Position numbers and translations under genes: made by a program
Assembly: GCA_023262505.1 (NCBI GenBank)
Contig: JALRAP010000004.1
Span: forward strand, 1-64,000
Length of the DNA: 64,000 nt
Direction: 5' to 3'
Source: Bacteroidia bacterium
GTDB taxonomy: Bacteria > Bacteroidota > Bacteroidia > AKYH767-A > OLB10
Notes under the pieces: model-generated
The model's database searches: none
What the model saw: only the letters and a program-made list of their open reading frames with translations
What the model was told of the DNA's origin: nothing
Shown here: positions 34,757-42,462 of the stretch, piece by piece
Position numbering within the stretch: the stretch's first letter is position 1
How the letters are laid out: every line of letters starts with the position of its first letter

Positions 34757-34800
34757 AAGCGGATTGTGCGGAGTAAACCCGCCCAATCCGCTTTTTCTTT
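34757..34800 (+). terminator. Rho-independent terminator of the HmuY-like locus
   Basis: AAGCGGATTG (34757-34766) pairs with CAATCCGCTT (34784-34793) as a perfect 10-bp stem. An inner GCGG/CCGC and a T-rich tract follow on the plus strand. It ends the receptor/HmuY transcript. Confidence 0.9.
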
Positions 34801-34811
34801 TTTATTTTTTC

Positions 34812-35636
34812 TTATTTAGGTTTCCTTCCATAAACCAAGTAGTAAACCAGTCCCACGAAGATTCCGCCTCCTACCAGGTTGCCAGCTATCACGGGAAGTA
34901 GGTTGTGCGCCATCCCCGAAAGGGAAACCACATTGGAGGTATTTAAAAACAATGGATCCTGTTGCAGCATCCATGCTAGGGGTAGTATGAACATGTTGGC
35001 GATGGAGTGCTCGAACCCTGCAGCCACAAACACGGTTATAGGAAGTAGAATGGCTATTAGCTTATCTATAACGGTTCTTCCAGCGAAGGTCATCCAAACC
35101 GCCAGGCATACCAAAACATTACAAAGAATCCCACTGAAAAAAGCCCGGTCGGCCGACAACAGGCATTTGGATTGGGCAGTGGCTATTAACCGCTCCCCCA
35201 CTTTGCCGGATAATAGTTCGCCATGGCCAGACATCCATACCAGCCAGGCCAAAAATATCGCGCCCATTAGATTGGAGAGTAATACAACAATCCAGTTGCG
35301 AAGGAGTAGACGAAAGCTGATGCGTCCATCAACGTAAGCCATCACCACCAGGTTATTGCCTGTGAACAGTTCGGCCCCAGCTACCACCACCAACATCAAT
35401 CCCAAAGAAAAAACAACTCCGCCGAGTATACGTGTGGCCGCAATACTTGTAAGCGGATCGGATAACACCAGGTTGTTGGCCAATGCGCCGAATCCTATGA
35501 AAGCTCCGGCTAGTAAGCCTAACATAACCAACTGTCTTAATGACATATTCGCCTTAAGTACACCCACTTGCTCAACACGTTCTGCGATGGCAGCGGGGGA
35601 AAACGCATCAAAATTGGTTTGGGAGGAAATATTCAT
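34812..35636 (-). CDS. Formate/nitrite transporter family protein (FNT)
   Basis: A 274-residue membrane protein with six predicted helices. The FNT pattern is visible in LLGLLAGAFIGFGALANNL, ELFTGNNLVVMAYVDGR, GILCNVLVCLAVWM and GFEHSIANMFILPLAW. FNT channels move formate, nitrite or hydrosulfide across the inner membrane; the substrate cannot be told from sequence. An FNR-like palindrome lies 35-48 bp upstream of its start, consistent with expression when oxygen is low or NO is present. It is divergent from the hybrid kinase. Confidence 0.93.
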   Translation of the reverse strand: MNISSQTNFDAFSPAAIAERVEQVGVLKANMSLRQLVMLGLLAGAFIGFGALANNLVLSDPLTSIAATRILGGVVFSLGLMLVVVAGAELFTGNNLVVMAYVDGRISFRLLLRNWIVVLLSNLMGAIFLAWLVWMSGHGELLSGKVGERLIATAQSKCLLSADRAFFSGILCNVLVCLAVWMTFAGRTVIDKLIAILLPITVFVAAGFEHSIANMFILPLAWMLQQDPLFLNTSNVVSLSGMAHNLLPVIAGNLVGGGIFVGLVYYLVYGRKPK

Positions 35637-35670
35637 CCTACGAAGTACGAATAAATAAATAAGGGGCTAA

Positions 35671-35684
35671 ATGACATTTATCAA
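35671..35684. promoter_or_regulatory. Candidate CRP/FNR-family operator upstream of the FNT gene
   Basis: ATGACATTTATCAA, or TTGAT-AAAT-GTCAT on the minus strand, fits TGA-N6-TCA and closely matches both hsp20 sites. It is 35 bp upstream of the FNT start. Confidence 0.5.
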
Positions 35685-35857
35685 CATTTTCACACAAACC
35701 CAGGTTGAAATTCGCGAAGTGAATTGGTCAAGGACTGTTTTACGCATTCTGAGGAGTTTATTTAACGACCGATAATGGAAATCTCGAGGTCTAAGACCGA
35801 GAAATTAGAAATTGATTCTTGCAACGTAAAAATCATTAAAACCATTTCTATTCCCAT

Positions 35858-38701
35858 ATGAATCTCAAAATGTATAAGCGGAACACAAAACACATCGAAT
35901 CCCAAGGGGAAGGCGCAACGGATTTGTTGCATGCCCTTTCAGAAATTAACCGCGAGTTTGTTGACCCAAAGAGCAACAAACGTTCCTTGTTCAAGAAAAT
36001 GCTGGAGCATATGTTATCGGTTACAGGAAGCGAGTACGGATTTATTGGGGAAGTACTACATCGTAATGGGGCTCCGATGCTGAAGTCGTACGCCATAACC
36101 GATATATCATGGAACGAAGAGACGGCCGCCTTATACCGTAAATACGAAGAGAAGGGAATGGAGTTCACCAATCTCAACACTTTATTCGGATATACATTGC
36201 GAACAGGGGAAAGTGTGATTTCTAACGACCCTGCTAACGATACAAAAAGGGGTGGGCTTCCTCATGGACACCCTGCCTTGAACCATTATTTAGGAATACC
36301 AATCAAAGATAAGGACCATGTAATGATTGGCATGTTGGGAATAGCCAACAAAAAAGGTGGTTATTCAGAAAATGATATCAAGTTCCTGGAACCTATGATT
36401 TCCATGACATCTGCTTTGATATCTGCGGTGAAAGCCAATGAAGCCAAAGATTTCTTTTCTGGCACACTGGATGCATACAAGAGGGCCATTGATAGTCATG
36501 CCATAGTTTCAGTTACCGATATATATGGTACAATCACCTATGTGAACGATAAGTTCTGTGAGCTATCGAAGTATTCGCGAAGTGAATTGATAGGTAAAAA
36601 CCATGTGATCATCAATTCGGGTTACCATGATAAAGCGTTTTTCAAAAATCTATGGGATACTATCTTATCTGGTGAAACGTGGCGAGGAGAAGTCCGTAAT
36701 CGGGCAAAAGACGGTTCCATATATTGGGTGGATGCCACCATCGTGCCTTTCTTAAATGAAGAAAAAAAGCCATACCAGTTTGTAGCTATTAGAACTGATA
36801 TCACCAAACTGAAAGAGCAGGAGCGCGAGCTCTCCAATTTTTTTAGACTTGCAGTGGATATGCTTTGTATTGCTACACCCGAAGGTGTGATGCTAAAGGT
36901 CAGCGAGTCATTTCCAGCAGCGTTGGGAATGACTGAAGAGGAGTTGCTACAAACTTCATTCATAGAATTAATACATCCCGAAGACCGACAATCCACAACG
37001 AAGCAAATCGAGAAACTGGTAGCAGGGGAAACCACAACAGGATTTGAAAACCGATATCGAAGAAAAGACGGAACCTATATACAGCTATCTTGGAAAGGTT
37101 CGATAAACCGTGAGGACGGATTGATCTACGCCACTGCAACCGACATTACGCATAAAAAAGAATTCGAGGAGAAGATGATCCAATCGCGAATCGAAATGGA
37201 AAAAGCGAAAGCAAAAGATGTTTTCCTCGCCAATATGAGTCACGAGATCCGGACACCATTGAATGCGATTATCGGCTTCAACGACCTACTACGAAAAACC
37301 AATCTCGATCGTGAACAACAAGGTCATGTGGATATTATTTCATCGGCATTGAAGAACTTGAGTGTTATCATCAACGACATATTGGATCTTTCTAAGTTGG
37401 AAAGCGGGAAATTGGAACTAGAAAAAAGTCCATTCAAAATAGAAAGTTTGGTGAAGCAGGTAATTCAGATGCACTTGGCCCGTGCTAAAGCTAAAAACCT
37501 GAAGCTTATACTTGGATTAGATAGCGATATTCCTCAAATGGTAATTGGCGATGAAACGCGATTGTCGCAAATCCTCATCAACTTGTTGTCGAACTCCATA
37601 AAATTCACACAGGAAGGCGGTATCGAATTACGGGTTACAGAAACCGCCCGAACAGATGAGGGAGTAACCGTCAGGTTCGCCGTGAAAGATACCGGTATTG
37701 GCATCGACCCCTCAAAGCTGCAAATGATCTTTGACCGTTTCACTCAAGCAGAGGATTACACCACCCGTATATATGGAGGAACGGGCCTCGGACTGAACAT
37801 TGTGAAATCACTTGTTGAACTATACAGAGGAAAACTGTATGTAGAAAGTTTACCCGGTAAAGGATCTGAGTTTTCTTTTGAAATCAACTTTGCGATTGCT
37901 CCTGAATCAGAAATTGGGCCAAGTCTAGGTCCCTCTAAAGCAGAAGGACCGGTGGACTTGAGCGGACTGCGAATTTTATTAGTGGAAGACAATGAGCACA
38001 ACCAGATTCTTGCAAGAACCTATTTGGAGAAGAATGGAGCCAAAGTCGAAATCGCTGGAAACGGATTGGTTGGTTTGGAAATGCTACGCAAGAACAACTA
38101 CTCGGCTGTTTTGATGGACATCCAGATGCCCGTTATGGATGGTTTGAAAACCACCGAACTGGTGCGCAACGAACTACAGATAAACATACCCATTATCGGA
38201 TGCTCGGCCCATGCACTTACATCAGAGAAAGACCGATGCATAGATGCGGGGATGAATGATTACATCACCAAACCATACACAGAGAAGGATTTGGTGAATG
38301 CATTGGTGAGACAACGATTGACTCTTAATACGATTGAAAAAACAAATTCAGCTACCTCATCAGAATTGGTTAACGATGATTTGGTTTCCATATTCCGACA
38401 TTGGGAAGCCCATTACGGCAGAAGCACAATGGACCTGTTGTTGATAGCCTTGCAAGAGCGCATCCCTAAAGACTTGGACAAAATCAAACAATATCTGGAT
38501 AATGAAGAACATGGCAAGTTGGAGGCATTGGCTCACAATTTAGCGAGCTCATTAGGGGGTCTGCGATTGATACAAGGCTTTGGCATAACCAGGAAACTAG
38601 AGCATGCAGCCAAACGAGGCAATCGCGAATTGATAGAAGTCTATTCAAATGATTTGATGGGATATTTGCAAAATGCACTGGAGGAATCTAGGCTGGTGTG
38701 A
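35858..38701 (+). CDS. Cytosolic hybrid histidine kinase (GAF-PAS-PAS-HisKA-HATPase-REC-Hpt)
   Basis: A 947-residue signalling protein without membrane helices. In order: a GAF domain (about 25-190), PAS with PAC (205-320, IRTDITKLKEQ), a second PAS (325-435), HisKA (450-520, phospho-acceptor His462 in SHEIRTPLNA), HATPase (565-680, NLLSNSIKFT, DTGIGI, GTGLGL), receiver (703-820, Asp754 in VLMDIQMPVMDG) and Hpt (845-940, His893). The usual Hpt Lys after HxL is Ala (HNLASS). The output partner is elsewhere. A near-perfect inverted repeat lies at 35782-35802 in the 220-bp divergent promoter region. A non-coding repeat array follows the gene. Confidence 0.93.
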   Translation: MNLKMYKRNTKHIESQGEGATDLLHALSEINREFVDPKSNKRSLFKKMLEHMLSVTGSEYGFIGEVLHRNGAPMLKSYAITDISWNEETAALYRKYEEKGMEFTNLNTLFGYTLRTGESVISNDPANDTKRGGLPHGHPALNHYLGIPIKDKDHVMIGMLGIANKKGGYSENDIKFLEPMISMTSALISAVKANEAKDFFSGTLDAYKRAIDSHAIVSVTDIYGTITYVNDKFCELSKYSRSELIGKNHVIINSGYHDKAFFKNLWDTILSGETWRGEVRNRAKDGSIYWVDATIVPFLNEEKKPYQFVAIRTDITKLKEQERELSNFFRLAVDMLCIATPEGVMLKVSESFPAALGMTEEELLQTSFIELIHPEDRQSTTKQIEKLVAGETTTGFENRYRRKDGTYIQLSWKGSINREDGLIYATATDITHKKEFEEKMIQSRIEMEKAKAKDVFLANMSHEIRTPLNAIIGFNDLLRKTNLDREQQGHVDIISSALKNLSVIINDILDLSKLESGKLELEKSPFKIESLVKQVIQMHLARAKAKNLKLILGLDSDIPQMVIGDETRLSQILINLLSNSIKFTQEGGIELRVTETARTDEGVTVRFAVKDTGIGIDPSKLQMIFDRFTQAEDYTTRIYGGTGLGLNIVKSLVELYRGKLYVESLPGKGSEFSFEINFAIAPESEIGPSLGPSKAEGPVDLSGLRILLVEDNEHNQILARTYLEKNGAKVEIAGNGLVGLEMLRKNNYSAVLMDIQMPVMDGLKTTELVRNELQINIPIIGCSAHALTSEKDRCIDAGMNDYITKPYTEKDLVNALVRQRLTLNTIEKTNSATSSELVNDDLVSIFRHWEAHYGRSTMDLLLIALQERIPKDLDKIKQYLDNEEHGKLEALAHNLASSLGGLRLIQGFGITRKLEHAAKRGNRELIEVYSNDLMGYLQNALEESRLV

Positions 38702-38731
38702 GGGACTGTTTCGCTGGCTTACACCTTTCGA

Positions 38732-38760
38732 CAGATAGCTATCGGACCTAAAGCTATCTG
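38732..38760. repeat. CCGATAGC-type inverted repeat after the hybrid kinase
   Basis: CAGATAGCT (38732-38740) and AGCTATCTG (38752-38760) enclose ATCGGACC. It is related to the CCGATAGCTATCGG elements at 17161 and 39371. It may act as a terminator hairpin, but no T-run follows. Confidence 0.6.
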
Positions 38761-38854
38761 ACAAGCGTTCAGTAAAACCTTTGACCTGCTCAGGGAAAAT
38801 AAGCGTAGGACTGGTGAGAGCTGTCCCATCTTTTTTGATACACAAATGAAATAA

Positions 38855-39460
38855 TTTAAACGTTTAAGTTCAATCGAAAATTTGCTACTGGACTTTTCAA
38901 AAATTATTTTAGCAGCGGGCCGGGGAACGAAGTTCCCCTTTTTTACCCAATTACACTTTGATAAATTAAACATTTAAGTTCGATCGGAAATTTGTGGCTG
39001 CGATGCTGGAAAATTAAGCTTGCAACGGGGCGGGAACGTTAGTCCCCCGCTATTCACACAATTAAACTTGATTAAATTAAACGTTTAAGATCATTTGAAA
39101 ATTAACAATTAGAAGTTTTGAAAATTAGATTCGCCGCGGGGCGGGGACAGTTGTCCCCCACATTTTTTCATTCAATTTCCAACTTAATCTAAACGTTTAA
39201 TTTCAACTGGTAATTTGGGGCTTTATTTTTTGAGATTTATTTTCGCTTCGGAGCGGAGACAGTGTCCACCGTATATTTTCAAAACTGAATACCATTAACT
39301 GTATATGTTCACATGAAGAATTGCAACCGGACCTTTCAAAAGTTATTTCAGCTATGGGGAGGCCCTTCATCCGATAACTATCGGACCAACCCAGCACAAG
39401 TGAACGAAGTTCCCCGGGTTTAACAGTTAAGCATTAACAAAATTGCAGTAAACGTTTAAT
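38855..39460. repeat. Degenerate tandem array of about 110-bp non-coding units
   Basis: Six imperfect units start with the palindrome TTAAACGTTTAA or a variant, near 38858, 38968, 39079, 39191, 39298 and 39450. The period is 107-112 bp except for unit 5, which carries an inserted CCGATAACTATCGG element (39371-39384). Each unit then has an AT-rich block and a GC-rich block (GCGGGGCGGGG-like) ending in a short hairpin: GGGGAAC-gaa-GTTCCCC (38922-38938), a bulged form at 39032, GGGGACA/TGTCCCC (39144-39159), a weaker form at 39253, and GAAC/GTTC (39402-39413). No ORF is conserved across units. This accounts for most of the 834 bp between the kinase and the exonuclease. Confidence 0.85.
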
Positions 39461-39535
39461 TCCCCTCCTTGACATTTGAAGCATGTAAATAATGTTTCAT
39501 CTAGTTACTTTTGGTTTATCTAAATCTTAACTATC

Positions 39536-40234
39536 ATGTCGGTTCTTTTCCTCGATATCGAAACCATTCCGCAGCACCCCTCCTTTGAAACCTGCCCAGA
39601 GGAGGTGAAAAAACTATGGTCGCGCAAAGCGGCTAATTTGAAACACGAGCCTGAAGAGTCGGTGGAGGACCTCTACCAGCGCGCCGGTATTTATGCGGAG
39701 TTCGGACAAATCATCTGTATCTCTACCGGTTTTGTACACAAAGTAAACGGTGCTGATACCTTACGCGTGAAATCGTTTTACGGACATGATGAGAAAGCGC
39801 TTTTATCTGAATTCGCAGACTTGTTACGCAACAGCTTCTCGTCGAATGAAAGTCGGCTATGCGCACACAATGGAAAGGAGTTCGACTTCCCTTATATGGC
39901 CAGACGCATGGTGATAAACGGCATCCAACTGCCAACGATACTCGACATCGCCGGAAAAAAACCATGGGAGGTGAATTTTCTGGATACCATGGAGATGTGG
40001 AAGTTCGGTGATTTCAAAAGCTATACGCCTTTGAACCTACTAACACATGTTCTGGGAATACCGAGCCCGAAAGACGATATCGACGGTAGCCAGGTCTGGT
40101 CGGTTTATTGGATTGAAAAAGATTTGGAACGCATCATGCGCTACTGCGAAAAGGATGTGGAGGCTCTCACCAATGTATACCGACGAATGAAAGGTCTGCC
40201 CGTTATCCCAAAAGAGAATATAGTCAGGGCGTGA
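39536..40234 (+). CDS. PolB-like 3'-5' exonuclease family protein
   Basis: A 232-residue DEDD exonuclease domain standing alone. Catalytic acids are seen in VLFLDIETIP (residues 4-13), LCAHNGKEFDFPYMARR and YCEKDVEALTNVYRR. The family (predicted PolB-like 3'-5' exonuclease) probably trims DNA or RNA ends with two metal ions; the substrate is unknown. The gene starts 75 bp after the repeat array and converges on the KtrA-like gene, with 3 nt between the stops. Confidence 0.9.
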   Translation: MSVLFLDIETIPQHPSFETCPEEVKKLWSRKAANLKHEPEESVEDLYQRAGIYAEFGQIICISTGFVHKVNGADTLRVKSFYGHDEKALLSEFADLLRNSFSSNESRLCAHNGKEFDFPYMARRMVINGIQLPTILDIAGKKPWEVNFLDTMEMWKFGDFKSYTPLNLLTHVLGIPSPKDDIDGSQVWSVYWIEKDLERIMRYCEKDVEALTNVYRRMKGLPVIPKENIVRA

Positions 40235-40237
40235 CAC

Positions 40238-40933
40238 TTACTTGTTGATTTCGATGAATCGCTCGATGTCGCGCACCAATCCGAAAACGATGATGGTATC
40301 CGATTCGATAAGAACGGTTTCGGAATTAGGTACACCTAAGATGTGACACTCCTTCACCACCTCACCGTCTTTGATCACTTCAGTTTCGCGCTTTAGTGTG
40401 ATGAGATTCAGATTGTATTTGCTACGCAGGTTGATGTCGCCCAGGGTGCGATTGGCGATAGATCGCGGTGTTTTCACCTCTACGATTTCGTAGTTGTCGG
40501 GCAACAGAAGCGACGTAAGGATGTTTGGATTGAGCAAGCGCTCGGCAACAGCAAGCCCCACATCGTTTTCAGGCGAAAGGATTTCGGTTACTCCGATCTT
40601 TTCAAGTATCATGCGCTGGTGCTTGCCATTGGCGCGGGCCATGATGCGTTTCACCTTCAATTCCAGCAACTGCACAATACAAAGCATCAATGCCTCGAAA
40701 TCCTCACCGATGGCCACAACCACGGCATCCATCTCATGCACATTGTGAGAACGCAATAGTTTGATATCGGTCGCATCCATACATACGGCATAAGAGACAT
40801 CCTCCTTGATGTCTTCTATGTGCTCCTCACTGCTATCAATGGCTAATACCTCGGCTCCGCGCACAGCCAATGTGCGGGCTATTGCGTTTCCAAACTGACC
40901 GAGACCGATTACTGCGAATTTGTATTGAGACAT
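40238..40933 (-). CDS. TrkA/KtrA family potassium-uptake regulator
   Basis: A 231-residue protein with an RCK-N Rossmann domain (VIGLGQFGNAIA at residues 8-19, AIDSSEEHIEDI) and an RCK-C domain from about 140. KtrA-type rings bind ATP/ADP and gate a TrkH/KtrB channel. No channel gene is adjacent, so the partner is elsewhere. The promoter side is filled with AT-rich heptamer repeats. Confidence 0.92.
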   Translation of the reverse strand: MSQYKFAVIGLGQFGNAIARTLAVRGAEVLAIDSSEEHIEDIKEDVSYAVCMDATDIKLLRSHNVHEMDAVVVAIGEDFEALMLCIVQLLELKVKRIMARANGKHQRMILEKIGVTEILSPENDVGLAVAERLLNPNILTSLLLPDNYEIVEVKTPRSIANRTLGDINLRSKYNLNLITLKRETEVIKDGEVVKECHILGVPNSETVLIESDTIIVFGLVRDIERFIEINK

Positions 40934-40943
40934 TTTGATTGAC

Positions 40944-41086
40944 GATTGACAATTGACTATTTACAATTGACGATTTACAATTGACTATTTACAATTAACG
41001 ACTTGCCCTGAGCTTGTTACTTTTCACCCTTCGACAGGCTCAGGGCGGCGCTTATTACTTTTAACTTGTCACTTTCAACTTGTAAC
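40944..41086. repeat. Composite heptamer repeat with CCCTGAGC inverted repeat
   Basis: Left: heptamers of the ATTGACG type, decayed to TTGACTA and TTTACAA. Middle: GCCCTGAGC and GCTCAGGGC as inverted arms around CCCTTCGACAG. Right: ACTTTTA, ACTTGTC, ACTTTCA and ACTTGTA, running to the stop codon of the cystathionine gene. The order of parts is the same as at 20161-20328. The middle sequence CCCTTCGACAGGCTCAGGG resembles a short repeat known from many bacterial genomes. Confidence 0.88.
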
Positions 41087-42232
41087 TTATTTTACATCTA
41101 AAGCTTGCTTCAAATCCCCTATCAAATCCTCCACATCTTCGATACCTACACTCAGTCGGATGAGAGAATCGGAGACGCCGGATTTTTCACGCTCTGCCTT
41201 GGGGATACTTGCGTGTGTCATGCTCGCAGGATGTCCGATCAGCGATTCCACGCCCCCCAGTGATTCGGCCAATGAGAACACTTTCGTGGATGACGCCATC
41301 CGGAAGGCTTCTTCCATGGAATCACCCTTCATAGTGAATGAAATCATACCTCCGAAATCGCGCATTTGTGATTTTGCGATGGCATGGTTCGGATGGTCTT
41401 CGAATCCAGGCCAATGTACTTTGGCGATGCGAGGATGTTGACGCAAGAAGTGTGCGATCTCTTTGCCGTTTTTGCAGTGCGCCTGCATGCGAACATGTAA
41501 CGTTTTGAGCCCTCGAAGCACTAGAAAGCTATCCATGGGGCCAGGAACCGGACCACATGAATTGGTGATAAAAGCCAACTCCTCGTAAATCTTTTCATCG
41601 TTGGTGCATACGGCACCCATCACCACATCAGAGTGTCCCCCAAGATATTTGGTAGCAGAGTGCATAACCATGGTTGCTCCTAAATCCAATGGATTTTGCA
41701 GGTATGGCGAGGCAAAGGTGTTATCCACCACCAACATCAAACCGCTTTCCTTTGCTATGGATGCGCATGCGCGGACGTCGATGATTTTCATCAACGGGTT
41801 TGTAGGTGTTTCCACCCAAAGCAATTTGGTTTTGGAGTTGATGTGTTTGCGGATGTCCTGCGCATCTTGCATGTTCACGAAGTGGAATACGATGCCGTAG
41901 TGAGCGAACACCTTCGTGAACATCCTGTATGAACCACCATACAAATCATCGGTAGCCACTACCTCGTCGCCGGGACGAAGTAATTTCATGATGGTGTCTT
42001 CAGCACCCTGTCCGGATGAAAAACAAAGAGCATGCTTGGCATTTTCGAGAGATGCGATGCACTTTTCAAGTGCCACACGTGTGGGGTTCTTGCCTCGAGC
42101 ATAAGCATATCCTTTATGCTTGCCCGGAGATTCCTGAACATACGTGGATGTTTGGTAAATGGGGGTCATAATGGCCCCTGTTGCGGGATCGGGCTCTTGC
42201 CCTGCGTGTATCGCGCGTGTGGCGAATTTCAT
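41087..42232 (-). CDS. Cystathionine gamma-synthase/lyase family PLP enzyme
   Basis: A 381-residue enzyme of the Cys/Met-metabolism PLP family. It has the family start RAIHAGQEPDPATGA-MTPIYQTSTY, a PLP-phosphate region (CFSSGQGAEDTIM), VVDNTFASPYLQNP and the Schiff-base Lys in HSATKYLGGHSDVVMGA. Members convert homoserine esters and cysteine to cystathionine, or cleave cystathionine; sequence alone does not separate synthase from lyase. It is monocistronic, and its 3' end abuts a composite repeat. Confidence 0.93.
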   Translation of the reverse strand: MKFATRAIHAGQEPDPATGAIMTPIYQTSTYVQESPGKHKGYAYARGKNPTRVALEKCIASLENAKHALCFSSGQGAEDTIMKLLRPGDEVVATDDLYGGSYRMFTKVFAHYGIVFHFVNMQDAQDIRKHINSKTKLLWVETPTNPLMKIIDVRACASIAKESGLMLVVDNTFASPYLQNPLDLGATMVMHSATKYLGGHSDVVMGAVCTNDEKIYEELAFITNSCGPVPGPMDSFLVLRGLKTLHVRMQAHCKNGKEIAHFLRQHPRIAKVHWPGFEDHPNHAIAKSQMRDFGGMISFTMKGDSMEEAFRMASSTKVFSLAESLGGVESLIGHPASMTHASIPKAEREKSGVSDSLIRLSVGIEDVEDLIGDLKQALDVK

Positions 42233-42407
42233 ATTGATGGATTAAAAAACACGGCAAAGGTAGAATGAATATGTCCATATGATGAATCATCTTTCACAAT
42301 TATGCACAACGATGGATTCGGTAGCTACATCGAAAATTAGCCTTGGGTATATTAAACTGAAACCAAATGCGTTTTCAGCTTGTTTTATTCGATGGGCTAA
42401 TCGGTAA

Positions 42408-42438
42408 TTACTTTAACTCCCTAAAAATCTTAACTTTG
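42408..42438 (+). promoter_or_regulatory. Predicted dxs promoter, TTA-N20-TAACTTTG
   Basis: TAACTTTG (42431-42438) is a perfect Bacteroidota -7 box, with TTA 20 nt upstream in the -33 position. It places transcription start near 42444 and supports the ATG at 42463 over an upstream in-frame ATG at 42367. Confidence 0.6.
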
Positions 42439-42462
42439 CGTAAATCACCATTTAACCAGAAC

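Noticed and set aside
39298-39460. Possible integron attC sites in the 110-bp array
   Set aside because: GTTAAGC near 39425 fits one half of the attC core, but the matching RYYYAAC half and cassettes with genes are missing, and no integrase is in the window.
42367-42462. Longer N-terminus for Dxs
   Set aside because: The extension would begin upstream of a clear -7 promoter box and has no similarity to the Dxs family; the protein from 42463 already has normal length.
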